Assembly (NCBI RefSeq): GCF_036884295.1
Contig: NZ_CP145608.1
Span: 1,426,001 to 1,490,000 of the forward strand
Direction of reading: 5' to 3'
Length of the DNA: 64,000 nt
Origin: Brochothrix thermosphacta DSM 20171 = FSL F6-1036
GTDB lineage: Bacteria > Bacillota > Bacilli > Lactobacillales > Listeriaceae
The position numbers were made by a program, and so were the translations under genes. Below are positions 25,402-34,685 of this stretch, one piece after another. Below the pieces are notes generated by a model. That model did not search any database. It was not told where the DNA came from and saw nothing but the letters and a program-made list of their open reading frames with translations. The first letter of the stretch is position 1. Each line of letters opens with the position of its first letter.

Positions 25402-26783
25402 GTGTTTTTAAAGAGAATATGGGTCGTTGTCCCTTTTTCTCCTGATGAGATTGATAATTTACCTTTTAATTTTTCGCTGACATAACTTTTAATAATCATT
25501 AAACCTAAACTTGTTTGACCCGCGGTTTTGGTATTATAGCCACAGCCAAAATCAGTAATTGTTAAATCAACAATTTGATTGTGTTTTTTCACGGTAATTA
25601 TCACACGCCCCATACTGCCTTGCGGATACGCATATTCGTAAACGTTTTGGAGTATTTCATTGATAACAAGTGATAAACTCACCATCTGATTACCATTTAA
25701 GTAGATGTTATCCGTCATTATTATCTCAAGTGTTAGCGGTTGAATATTAGTAAATAACCGTTCAATATTATGAGAGATCGATGTTAGAATGGGTTTTAGC
25801 TCTAACGCATCCTCCACTTGCATTGATAACATTTCATGTGTTTGAGCAATCACCAACATACGATTAATGCTCTCTTGCAGTGCAATTTTAGCCTCTTCGC
25901 TTGTCACTCGTCTTGCTTGTATTCTTAGCAATGAAACAACAGACTGTAAAATATTTTTAACGCGATGATGTATTTCCAAAATAGCAACTGACTTCGAAAT
26001 AATTTCTGCTTCTTTGTTTTTGATATCTGTGACATCCCGAATAATCATCATCAATTGATCATCGTGCTTCGTCCATATCTTTTTAATGGACAAGTGGTAA
26101 TTATCATATTTAATGACTGTCTCTGTTTCATGTTTTTGACGTTCTAATTGATACAGTAAAAAATCATAAGTAGTGCTATCCAGCGCTAAATTATCATAAT
26201 GTAACCCCTGAATTCTACCGATATACCCAATCTGTTGATAAAAAAGATGAGCTGCTCTATTTGCTTTAATGAGAATCCCTTGATTATCAAACACAAGTAG
26301 TTCTTCGTTGATTTCATCTGCTAAGATGGCATCTTCTAAATGGAAGAAGGGTTCAACTTGAAGACTCGTTCTTTTATGGGGTTCTCGTGCTGCTTCCTCA
26401 ACAATCAAAACACCTATTGTACGGCAATCATTCCGAATAGGATACACTGTTTGTTTGATTAAACGCTGTTCTTGACTATTTGCATATAGCCCCATCGAAT
26501 TTAAACTTGTTGTCATCGTACGATAAACACCGGGTTCATTTTTTTTATTCGCTTCCAAACCCACAACATTACCTTGATAAAGAGATGGTAAACAAACGGG
26601 TCGTTTATGATAAACAACCACTGCTTCGCGAGTCACCTGATCAAAAATATCAATAAAAACATCTACTTCTTCATATCGAGATGATGTTTCAAGTTCTTCT
26701 GAAACACGGACGAGTTCTGCAATATCTGCCGAGCTTAAATCCAAATGTTTTTCACAAAGACGTCTCAGTTCTGCTTTACTCAT
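25389..26783 (-). CDS. eutW: Ethanolamine-sensing histidine kinase EutW
   Basis: Cytoplasmic sensor kinase that detects ethanolamine and phosphorylates EutV. The protein is 464 aa. An N-terminal sensory domain (about 1-150) is followed by a PAS-like domain (about 150-265). A HisKA_2-type dimerisation domain carries the phospho-acceptor in LEIHHRVKNILQSVVSLL (about 272-289). The HATPase domain has NEILQNVYEYAYP, TDFGCGYN and SLGLMIIKSYV. No membrane segment is seen. It overlaps the eutV stop by 8 bp. Confidence 0.92.
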   Translation of the reverse strand: MSKAELRRLCEKHLDLSSADIAELVRVSEELETSSRYEEVDVFIDIFDQVTREAVVVYHKRPVCLPSLYQGNVVGLEANKKNEPGVYRTMTTSLNSMGLYANSQEQRLIKQTVYPIRNDCRTIGVLIVEEAAREPHKRTSLQVEPFFHLEDAILADEINEELLVFDNQGILIKANRAAHLFYQQIGYIGRIQGLHYDNLALDSTTYDFLLYQLERQKHETETVIKYDNYHLSIKKIWTKHDDQLMMIIRDVTDIKNKEAEIISKSVAILEIHHRVKNILQSVVSLLRIQARRVTSEEAKIALQESINRMLVIAQTHEMLSMQVEDALELKPILTSISHNIERLFTNIQPLTLEIIMTDNIYLNGNQMVSLSLVINEILQNVYEYAYPQGSMGRVIITVKKHNQIVDLTITDFGCGYNTKTAGQTSLGLMIIKSYVSEKLKGKLSISSGEKGTTTHILFKNTLEQ

Positions 26784-27347
26784 CGGTCATCACGATCAAC
26801 TCAGCGATTTCACTCATGCGACACCGTTTATTCATGCTCAATTCACGGATTGTTTTATAAGCGTCATCCTCTGTCATATGGTCGCGCAACATCAAGCACC
26901 CCTTTGCTTTTTCAATAATTTTACGCTCATCAAGTTTTAAGGATAATTTTTCAATTTTTTTGATAAGATTTGTGGTTTCTTGTCCTTTTGCGATAGCCAT
27001 TTCAACCGTGGGAATTAATGATTTTTCATGCAGAGGTTTCACGAGATACCCGATTGCACCTGCTTTTTTTGCTCGTTCTGTATGTTCAACACCACTAAAT
27101 GCCGATAAAAAGATAATACCTTGTGCTAACTGGTCAGCGAGAATTTTTTTACCTGCTTTTAAACCATCTAAAATTGGCATTTGTATATCCATAATGATTA
27201 AATCGGGGCGATGTTTTTACATGCTTCAATTGCTTCGAAACCATCTGAAGCTTCAGCCACTACGTCGTAACCCGCTTCTTCCAATACATCACGAATATCC
27301 ATTCTTGTAATAGGTTCATCATCGACTACTACAATGCGTCCATTCAT
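26776..27347 (-). pseudogene. eutV: Response regulator with ANTAR domain EutV, frameshifted
   Basis: EutV binds dual-hairpin RNA and prevents termination in eut leaders. The receiver domain starts at ATG 27347 (MNGRIVVVDDEPITR) and reads to residue 48, where a stop appears. The rest continues in the next frame as PDLIIMDIQMP (with phospho-acceptor Asp54) through the ANTAR domain (AKGCLMLRDHMTEDDAYKTI). Adding one A to the A5 run at 27214-27218 restores a perfect 190-aa protein. The frame loss is therefore a recent mutation or a sequencing error. As given, EutV function would be lost unless the frame is corrected. Confidence 0.85.
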
Positions 27348-27381
27348 CACGTCACGTCCATTTCTATCTCGTATTGTGTTG

Positions 27382-27732
27382 CTATGTTCTGGTGATTTTT
27401 GTGCCTGTAAATCCGAGTATCGTTTGTAAACCAACTAACACTTCACTGATAGCTGCTTCAACAGATGATACATCGCCTGTTAAAACAACAGAACCACTAA
27501 AACGGTCGATAAAACCAATCTCGACGGCTCCTGCTTTTGTCGCAATATCAACAGCTATTATTGCTGCCTCACTAGGCGTAATCGTTAAAATACCAATCGC
27601 ACCATAACTTTCATCGGCTAAACCAAGTTTTGTATAGATTTCGCGGTTAGGGCTCGCAATAATATGTGCCAAAGTGACTTGTTTACCAGGAACATATTCT
27701 TGAATCATACGTTGTTTTTCTTGTTCAGACAT
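27382..27732 (-). CDS. eutS: Microcompartment shell protein EutS
   Basis: 116-aa BMC-domain protein whose hexamers are bent and help shape shell edges. Family features are [19 protein letters not shown] near the N-terminus, [25 protein letters not shown] (about 43-68) and [15 protein letters not shown]. It is the first gene after a EutV-type leader and lies 34 bp before eutV. Confidence 0.94.
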   Translation of the reverse strand: MSEQEKQRMIQEYVPGKQVTLAHIIASPNREIYTKLGLADESYGAIGILTITPSEAAIIAVDIATKAGAVEIGFIDRFSGSVVLTGDVSSVEAAISEVLVGLQTILGFTGTKITRT

Positions 27733-27755
27733 TGTTTCACCTCTTTACTAAAATT

Positions 27756-27842
27756 AAAAAAGCTCCTAAACAAACAAAATATCGGTTGATATCTCGTAGG
27801 TTAGGAGCTCCATTGCTCTAATTAGCGACACATCCTTGTGTC
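27756..27842 (-). promoter_or_regulatory. EutV-type dual-hairpin antitermination leader of eutS
   Basis: On the minus strand, P1 is GACAC-AAGGAT-GTGTC (27827-27842) and P2 is GAGC-AATGGA-GCTC (27805-27818). Both hexaloops have A1 and G4. P2 shares bases with a terminator, AGCTCCTAA / TTAGGAGCT followed by T residues (27756-27811). Confidence 0.87.
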
Positions 27843-27907
27843 TTATACCATTATTATAGTGATTGTTAAAATTGATGTCAAGATGATGCCGAGTGCTGAA
27901 AAATTTT

Positions 27908-29041
27908 TTAAAGGACATGTCGTAAAATCGACACAACTTCATCATTTGTCGGTACACGTGGATTAGTTGCTGTACAACCATCAACGAGTGCAGCTGTTGC
28001 TATTTCAACTTCTAGCGCTGTGATTGTGTCTACTGTAACACCACATTGTTTTAATGTGGCTGGCATTTCAAGTGTTTGTCGTAATTTTTCAATCGCTCGC
28101 ATCAAGTTTTTAACTGCCACGCGTCTATTCGTGATGGACAATCCCAACAATTTTGCCAAATGTGCGTAACGTTCTGCTGCAAGATTAGCGGGTACACCCT
28201 GTACCTCGTCAATATGACTGTTATAGCGAATAATGGCTGGCATTAATACGGTATTTAAACGACCATGAGCGATATGTAATTTGGCCCCCGCTGCATGTGC
28301 AATCCCGTGGTTAATTCCGAGTGATGCCATATTAAATGCCATTCCGGCCATGCACGAAGCCATATGCATTTTCTCACGCGCTTCCATGTCAGCACCATTT
28401 TTATAAGCACGCGGTAAGTATTCAAAAACAAGCTGTACTACTTTTTCAGCTAAAGCGTCACTCACATCGTTCGCGTTGGTCGAAACATAGGCTTCTAAAG
28501 CATGTGTTAACACATCCATTCCTGTATCCGCTGTAATATGAGGTGGCACTGATTTCACAAGGTTTGTTTCGAGAATCGCAATATCTGGTAAAATTGCGTT
28601 TGTGACAAGTGGATATTTAACGCCTTTATCAGCACTGGTAATAATCGAAAAATTCGTGACTTCAGAGCCAGTTCCGCTCGTTGTTGGAATAACAATGAAC
28701 TGTGTGCCTTTTAGATTGCGTAAGGTTTCACCGAAATATTTCATCGCTTTCGCCGCATCGATTGCTGAACCGCCCCCCACTGCTAAAATAATATCAGCAG
28801 CAAATTCTGCCATTGTATCAATGCCTTTAACCACTGTTTCAATCGGTGGATCTGGTGTTATTTCACTAAAAACAAGATGTTCGACTGATTGTTGCAAACG
28901 GCTTGTGACTTGTTCGATCATACCTGATGATACGATAAATGGATCAGTGACAATAAACACTTTTTTGTTTGCGATTGTTGCCAAATGTCCCAATGCATCT
29001 TCCCCTGTGTATACCGTTGTTTTAATGCTAATTTCTTTCAT
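27908..29041 (-). CDS. eutG: Iron-containing alcohol dehydrogenase EutG
   Basis: Reduces acetaldehyde to ethanol, regenerating NAD within the microcompartment. The protein is 377 aa of the group III alcohol dehydrogenase family. The NAD-binding GGGSAIDAAKAM motif is near 88-99. TTSGTGSEVTNFSI follows. Metal ligands sit in the DALTHALEAYVS-like segment (TGMDVLTHALEAYVS), GINHGIAHAAGAKLHIAHG and the following histidines. It is preceded by an antitermination leader and the B12 riboswitch RNA. Confidence 0.94.
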   Translation of the reverse strand: MKEISIKTTVYTGEDALGHLATIANKKVFIVTDPFIVSSGMIEQVTSRLQQSVEHLVFSEITPDPPIETVVKGIDTMAEFAADIILAVGGGSAIDAAKAMKYFGETLRNLKGTQFIVIPTTSGTGSEVTNFSIITSADKGVKYPLVTNAILPDIAILETNLVKSVPPHITADTGMDVLTHALEAYVSTNANDVSDALAEKVVQLVFEYLPRAYKNGADMEAREKMHMASCMAGMAFNMASLGINHGIAHAAGAKLHIAHGRLNTVLMPAIIRYNSHIDEVQGVPANLAAERYAHLAKLLGLSITNRRVAVKNLMRAIEKLRQTLEMPATLKQCGVTVDTITALEVEIATAALVDGCTATNPRVPTNDEVVSILRHVL

Positions 29042-29068
29042 TTTCTATTCCTCCTTAAATAAGACCGT

Positions 29069-29147
29069 AAAAAAGAAGCTCGAAAGAACTGCCAGAATGA
29101 CAGCCTTTAAGCTTCTTTGCTTTGCACACATACAACAATGTATGTGT
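29069..29147 (-). promoter_or_regulatory. EutV-type dual-hairpin antitermination leader of eutG
   Basis: On the minus strand, P1 is ACACATAC-ATTGTT-GTATGTGT (29126-29147) and P2 is AAGC-AAAGAA-GCTT (29109-29122). Both hexaloops carry A1 and G4. A terminator, AAAGAAGCT / AGCTTCTTTTTT (29069-29118), overlaps P2. The same hairpins are the 3' part of the riboswitch-led RNA starting near 29508. Confidence 0.87.
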
Positions 29148-29510
29148 CTATTTATTTGGTGTAGCTGTTAGTGTACATTAAATAAGGCATTCACAAAACG
29201 ACCTTGTTTTGATCCACTTACGCCATTGGAAGTGACATGCCCATTGCTTTTAAGTTGCACTTCAGTGTGCTGGCATCGGTACACATTCACTTGCTACTGC
29301 GTTGTTAAAACAATGGGCGTCTTCAATTTCGAAAAACAGCCTGTTTTACCACGAAACAGTCCGCAATAGCAGAATACAATCAAAGACCTGACTTAAAGCA
29401 CAATGTACTTATCACAGTGGCGGGACCGCGTTGGATTTACACCAAACTTCCATTTTTGTATTCTAAATACTATTTGTGTAGGAATTACCAAGTTAGTTCA
29501 TTCTAACTGA
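29148..29510 (-). ncRNA. eutX: EutX/Rli55-like regulatory RNA (B12 riboswitch plus EutV-binding hairpins)
   Basis: The eutT-eutG spacer, 505 bp, has no protein-coding potential. It begins with a cobalamin riboswitch (29372-29463). A long structured stretch follows, including GCCCATTG pairing with a distant CAATGGGC, and it leads into the eutG dual hairpin. In Enterococcus and Listeria an RNA in this position titrates EutV when adenosylcobalamin is absent and is cut short when it is present. Position and parts match; the transcript ends are inferred. Confidence 0.75.
29372..29463 (-). ncRNA. Adenosylcobalamin riboswitch aptamer
   Basis: On the minus strand the diagnostic B12 box GCCACTGTGA is present, preceded by GGTGTAAATCC and GCGGTCCC, with AGTCAGG downstream. 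The enclosing P1 helix is GAATACA / TGTATTC (29457-29463 and 29372-29378). A candidate terminator just downstream is CTGTTT-(loop)-AAACAG followed by CTGTTTTT (about 29334-29362). Confidence 0.92.
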
Positions 29511-29514
29511 TTCC

Positions 29515-29543
29515 AGTCTAGCATGCGCATCTTGAAAATTCAA
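29515..29543 (-). promoter_or_regulatory. Promoter of the B12 riboswitch RNA
   Basis: On the minus strand the -35 box TTGAAT (29538-29543) and the -10 box TAGACT (29515-29520) are spaced by 17 bp. It lies right after the eutT stop and just upstream of the aptamer. Seen by motif only. Confidence 0.5.
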
Positions 29544-29546
29544 GCT

Positions 29547-30110
29547 TTAAAAATTATGAAAAACCTTATCTGAATTTTGATAAAAGACATCTGTTTGGCC
29601 TTGACGCGTATTGACCGCACGAGCTACTGCATAAAAATAATCTGAGAGGCGATTAAGGAAACGTAAGGCCGCCCCATTTATTTCTTCTTCTTGTAATAGT
29701 GCGACAACATGACGTTCGGCACGACGGGTCGTTGTTCGAGCCACATGTAATAACGCAGCATCTCGTGTGCCTCCTGGTATGATAAAATGTTCAATCATTG
29801 GGGGTTCATCCGCATAAACATCGATGCGCCCTTCAAGCCAAATAACATCCTTTTCACTTAAGCGATACGCACGATGACCCGCTGGTGTTGCCAAGTCTGT
29901 GCCACAATCAAATAACAGTTGTTGAATCGTTTCGATATCGTAACAAATATCAGCATGCAGCGGATTAAGTTGTATTAACGTATAACCCAACCATGCGTTT
30001 AATTCATCAATCGTTCCGTAAGATGCCACACGTTCCGAAGATTTAGCAACACTTGTACCCCCGACCAGTTTTGTTTGACCCGCATCACCTGTTTTTGTAT
30101 AAAGTTTCAT
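29547..30110 (-). CDS. eutT: Corrinoid adenosyltransferase (PduO type), eut-linked
   Basis: Makes adenosylcobalamin, the EutBC cofactor, from cob(I)alamin and ATP. The protein is 187 aa of the PduO family, not the EutT fold of Salmonella. The ATP-binding N-terminus is KLYTKTGDAGQTKLVGG. IDELNAWLG (about 34-42) and RTTTRRAERHVVAL (about 127-140) hold the remaining nucleotide contacts, and FLNRLSDYFYAVAR is near the end. It overlaps eutP by 4 bp. The symbol follows operon position. Confidence 0.9.
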   Translation of the reverse strand: MKLYTKTGDAGQTKLVGGTSVAKSSERVASYGTIDELNAWLGYTLIQLNPLHADICYDIETIQQLLFDCGTDLATPAGHRAYRLSEKDVIWLEGRIDVYADEPPMIEHFIIPGGTRDAALLHVARTTTRRAERHVVALLQEEEINGAALRFLNRLSDYFYAVARAVNTRQGQTDVFYQNSDKVFHNF

Positions 30111-30550
30111 TTAATTTCTTCCTCCTCTAGATAAGCTAATAACTCCTTAACACCCATTTCATCCACAGCTGATAAGCAAAAAACTTGGCGTGCCCCTGCT
30201 TCACGCAAGCGTTGTTTCGTTTGTTGTATCACTGCATCGGATTCAGCAATATCAGTTTTTGACACAATCCCAATGACTGGTTTTGGAAAGATACTACCAA
30301 ATCCGGGTGAATAAACTTGTGTTTTATCTGTGGCACTTTGCATTAAAGCGATAACATCAGCTTCTGCTGCAGTAACTGATAATGCACTGTAATACTGGCG
30401 ATGTAAAATATATTCCCCTGGCGTGTCAATAATATCAAGGTAAAAAGCCACTGCCTGTGTTTTATCATACTGTAAAGCGAGCCCTAACATTCTTTGTGAT
30501 AATGTCGTTTTCCCGCAACCTACTGGGCCCATAAAGATAACTTTTTTCAA
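30107..30550 (-). CDS. eutP: Ethanolamine utilization protein EutP (P-loop NTPase)
   Basis: First gene of the eut operon. A 147-aa small GTPase-like protein; EutP/PduV homologues show acetate kinase-like or microcompartment-positioning roles. The P-loop GPVGCGKTTL is near residues 8-17. IDTPGEY (about 47-53) is the switch II-like DTPG, and SKTD (about 96-99) is the base-specificity motif. Start chosen at the TTG at 30550 after GAAGAAGGTGGG. A longer frame reaching 30640 would run through the terminator hairpin and is rejected. Confidence 0.88.
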   Translation of the reverse strand: MKKVIFMGPVGCGKTTLSQRMLGLALQYDKTQAVAFYLDIIDTPGEYILHRQYYSALSVTAAEADVIALMQSATDKTQVYSPGFGSIFPKPVIGIVSKTDIAESDAVIQQTKQRLREAGARQVFCLSAVDEMGVKELLAYLEEEEIK

Positions 30551-30581
30551 CTTAAACCCACCTTCTTCCAGATTTATTTTC

Positions 30582-30665
30582 AAAAAAAAGACCCAAACTT
30601 TCCGATGGTAAACATCGGAAAATCTGGGCCTCTTTGCCAATCACGTCGTGTACGTCTTTGTACAC
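30582..30665 (-). promoter_or_regulatory. EutV-type dual-hairpin antitermination leader of eutP
   Basis: On the minus strand, P1 is GTGTAC-AAAGAC-GTACAC (30648-30665) and P2 is GGC-AAAGAG-GCC (30627-30638). Both hexaloops carry A1 and G4. The terminator is a long stem with CCGATG / CATCGG at its tip and eight T residues at its foot (30582-30634). P2 overlaps its 5' arm. Confidence 0.9.
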
Positions 30666-30686
30666 CGATATTAAAATGATAGCTTA

Positions 30687-30715
30687 ATCATACTGTTTAT
30701 TTTTTTATTTGTCAA
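30687..30715 (-). promoter_or_regulatory. eut operon promoter
   Basis: On the minus strand the -35 box TTGACA (30710-30715) and the -10 box TATGAT (30687-30692) are separated by 17 bp, a near-consensus promoter. Strong basal initiation fits control by antitermination further downstream. Confidence 0.85.
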
Positions 30716-30739
30716 TTTTGATTTTTGTCATTTATAAGT

Positions 30740-30784
30740 GAAAAAACAGTTGTTACACACCTCAATGGGATTGCAACAACTGCT
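30740..30784 (-). terminator. Terminator of the beta-glucoside operon
   Basis: On the minus strand CAGTTGTTGC pairs imperfectly with GTAACAACTG, and six T residues follow. It lies 10 bp past the 6-phospho-beta-glucosidase stop. Confidence 0.85.
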
Positions 30785-30794
30785 ATCAGTCTTT

Positions 30795-32249
<1,455 letters not shown>

Positions 32250-32255
32250 TTAGGT

Positions 32256-33737
32256 TTATTTTGCTTCTTCTTTAAAGCCAACAACGTAAGTTAATACTAA
32301 GCCAAGTACAAACGCAACGACGATTGAAATTAACAAGCCGATAAATTCTGTTGCATGACCACTCTTGAAAAAGGCCGGTAATGTTGCGATACCGGGCATG
32401 TTGTATGCCCAAGATACTGAACGGAAAGCACCAGCAATTGCACCACCGACAGCTCCGGCAATACAACCCATGATAAAGGGTGTTTTCAAACGTAATGTAA
32501 CACCGTAAATCGCTGGTTCTGTGATACCAAAGAAACCTGTGATAGCTGCAGGTAATGCAACACCTCGCATTGCGCTATCGCGTGATTTGAAGAATACACC
32601 GAGTGCAGCGCCTGCTTGCGCAAACACAGCTGAGGCTTGTAATGCGGTGAACGTATCGTAGCCTAGAGATGCGTAGTTCCCTACTGTCACTGGTGTAATA
32701 CCCCAGTGAACGCCGAAGATAACAAGCACTTCCCAGAACCCACCTACGATGGCTCCCGCGATAATTGGGCTAAGACCGTATAAGAAGTTATATACATCAC
32801 CAATTGCGCCACCGATTGTACTACCAACTGGTCCAAATACTAATAAAGTCATTGGTACAATAATTACTAAGCTTAATAATGGCGTGAATAAGTTACGAAT
32901 AACTGATGGTAAAATACGTTCAAAGAAACGTTGGACATACGATAAAATCCAAATTGCTAAAATAATTGGAATAACCGATGAAGTATAACTTAACATTTTG
33001 ATAGGTAAGCCTAAGAAATCAAGCGGTTGTGATAGAACAGGAATGCCTAATACATCATTAATTAATTTCATTGTATCAGGGTTATTTGTTGCTTGTGTAA
33101 TCATTGATTGCACTTTTGGATCTGCTGAAGCATTGTTTAAAAAATCATTGGCTGCAAACATTTTCATGAAATCAGGGTTAACAAGTGCACATGCCGTTAC
33201 AACTGCCACATAAATGTTAGCACCAAATTTTTTCGCTGCTGTAATCGCAATCAACACGGGTAAGAATGTAAAACCAGTCCATGAAACGAAGTTTAAAATA
33301 CGGTAAGTCCCACCAGCAGTATCTAACCAACCTAAAGCTACCATTACACCTAACAACCCTTGTAAAATACCACAAGCTGCTAAAGTATATAAGAACGGTG
33401 CAAAAATACTTGAGATAACATCGATAATACGACTGAATACACCGACTTTATTTTTGTTGTTTGAATTCGATGCTTTACTATCGTCTACTTTAATGTCTTG
33501 CATGATCAATTCGTAAACATCTTTGACGTGATTACCAATCACGACTTGGAATTGCCCGCCTGCTTCCATTGTAGTGATAACGCCTTCAATTTTATTCACT
33601 TCGTCTTTATTCACTATTTTGTCGTCGTTTAAAATGAAACGTAAACGCGTAGCACAGTGTGTCAGGCTGTTGATGTTTTCATCGCCACCCACTGCTTTGA
33701 TAATTTCTTTTGCTGACTTTGTATAATTGATAGCCAT
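32256..33737 (-). CDS. Beta-glucoside PTS transporter EIIBC
   Basis: Imports and phosphorylates beta-glucosides. The protein is 493 aa. The EIIB domain is at 1-90 with phospho-Cys28 in LTHCATRLRF. The EIIC domain runs from about 105 to the end, with GITEPAIYGVTLRLK typical of the glucose superfamily. Unlike BglP, there is no C-terminal EIIA domain (the protein ends after the last membrane segment), so an EIIA must be supplied by another PTS. The start has AGGAGGATAAG. A palindromic TGTAAGCCTTTACT site lies just upstream. Confidence 0.93.
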   Translation of the reverse strand: MAINYTKSAKEIIKAVGGDENINSLTHCATRLRFILNDDKIVNKDEVNKIEGVITTMEAGGQFQVVIGNHVKDVYELIMQDIKVDDSKASNSNNKNKVGVFSRIIDVISSIFAPFLYTLAACGILQGLLGVMVALGWLDTAGGTYRILNFVSWTGFTFLPVLIAITAAKKFGANIYVAVVTACALVNPDFMKMFAANDFLNNASADPKVQSMITQATNNPDTMKLINDVLGIPVLSQPLDFLGLPIKMLSYTSSVIPIILAIWILSYVQRFFERILPSVIRNLFTPLLSLVIIVPMTLLVFGPVGSTIGGAIGDVYNFLYGLSPIIAGAIVGGFWEVLVIFGVHWGITPVTVGNYASLGYDTFTALQASAVFAQAGAALGVFFKSRDSAMRGVALPAAITGFFGITEPAIYGVTLRLKTPFIMGCIAGAVGGAIAGAFRSVSWAYNMPGIATLPAFFKSGHATEFIGLLISIVVAFVLGLVLTYVVGFKEEAK

Positions 33738-33754
33738 TTCTTATCCTCCTATGA

Positions 33755-33785
33755 TGTAAGCCTTTACTTTTTGTTAACAAGTATA
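33755..33785 (-). promoter_or_regulatory. Promoter region and cre-like site of the beta-glucoside operon
   Basis: The -10-like TATACT on the minus strand (33780-33785) has no good -35. The palindrome TGTAAGCCTTTACT (33755-33768) lies downstream of it, where a repressor would block elongation. The same 13 bases TGTAAGCCTTTAC occur at 37825-37837. It resembles cre with the central CG altered. Confidence 0.5.
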
Positions 33786-33890
33786 TCTTATCAAAATATT
33801 TGCGAAAATAAAGCGTATTCATTGATTAAAACACTCGTATTTCATTGGGAAATTTGTTACATAAAAAAAACACCTTGTATTTTTTACAGC

Positions 33891-33930
33891 AAAAAAATAA
33901 CCATCTCATCCTTATTAGGATCAAATGGTT
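33891..33930 (-). terminator. Terminator of the RpiR regulator gene
   Basis: On the minus strand AACCAT-TTGATCC pairs with GGATGAG-ATGGTT around a short loop, followed by ATTTTTTT. It sits 17 bp past the stop. Confidence 0.85.
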
Positions 33931-33947
33931 GGGTTGTTACTGTTAGG

Positions 33948-34673
33948 TTATTTTATCGGCAAACGTCGAGCGATTTCTTCGATAATATAAATGACAGGTA
34001 CTTGACTCGCTGTATTGTAATCACCTGCAATGCGCTCATTCGACATATAATAAGAGATTGTTTCGACCGACATTCGGCTAATCGTTGCGTTCTCTTGGTT
34101 TGTTATACTTACAATTTGGCAGCCGTGTTGCTTTAATTTATCTAATAATAAGACTGTTTCTTCGGTTTCGCCTGAAACAGATAAAGCAATAACAACTGTT
34201 TTATGGTCCAATTCTTCCATTACTGGATAAAAAGGATCTTCGATGTAATGGCTAAATTTGCCATTCATTGAAAAATAACGTGCCCCATATTTTCCAATCG
34301 CACCTGACGTCCCAATACCAACGAACACAATTCGATTAGAATCACGTACTAATGATACGATGCGATTAACTTTACCATCAAAGACAGGGTTATCGATGTA
34401 TTTAAAATAATTCATAATTTCCGAAATTGAATTTGATTCGCGACGTTTTTCTGTCTCTTTAGCCAAGCTCATTTTAAAACGAAAGCGAAATTCTGTATAA
34501 CCTTCACAGCCCGTTTTTTTACAAAAACGCATCACAGTTGAAGTGGAAACATGTACCGCATCTGCTAGTTCACGAACAGTCATGTATAAAATTTCACGTG
34601 GGTGCTTTTGGATATATTCATAGAGAGCAAGTTCTAATGAGTTAAACTTTTGAATAATTTCATATGTAAACAT
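33948..34673 (-). CDS. MurR/RpiR family transcriptional regulator
   Basis: 241-aa sugar-phosphate responsive regulator. The N-terminal HTH_6 domain has ADAVHVSTSTVMRFCKKTGCEGY (about 38-60). The C-terminal SIS domain has VFVGIGTSGAIGKYGARYF (about 116-134) and VIALSVSGETEETVLLLDKLK (about 155-175). The likely ligand is a phosphorylated sugar from the adjacent beta-glucoside PTS and hydrolase. It is probably co-transcribed with the small membrane protein gene 12 bp upstream. Confidence 0.9.
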   Translation of the reverse strand: MFTYEIIQKFNSLELALYEYIQKHPREILYMTVRELADAVHVSTSTVMRFCKKTGCEGYTEFRFRFKMSLAKETEKRRESNSISEIMNYFKYIDNPVFDGKVNRIVSLVRDSNRIVFVGIGTSGAIGKYGARYFSMNGKFSHYIEDPFYPVMEELDHKTVVIALSVSGETEETVLLLDKLKQHGCQIVSITNQENATISRMSVETISYYMSNERIAGDYNTASQVPVIYIIEEIARRLPIK

Positions 34674-34685
34674 AAAACCACTCCT

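Noticed and set aside
27195-27225. Programmed -1 frameshifting in eutV
   Set aside because: The A5 run is not a canonical slippery heptamer in the right phase, and no stimulatory stem or internal Shine-Dalgarno was seen; mutation or sequencing error is simpler.
27766-27984. Minus-strand ORF of 72 codons downstream of eutG
   Set aside because: It overlaps the eutG 3' end and the eutS antitermination leader, has no ribosome site and no recognisable sequence; treated as chance.
28602-29171. Plus-strand ORF of 189 codons opposite eutG
   Set aside because: Antisense shadow of eutG and its leader, with no ribosome site and no family resemblance.
30551-30640. N-terminal extension of EutP (30 codons)
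   Set aside because: It would be translated through the terminator and antiterminator hairpins; the TTG at 30550 has a proper ribosome site and gives the family-length protein.
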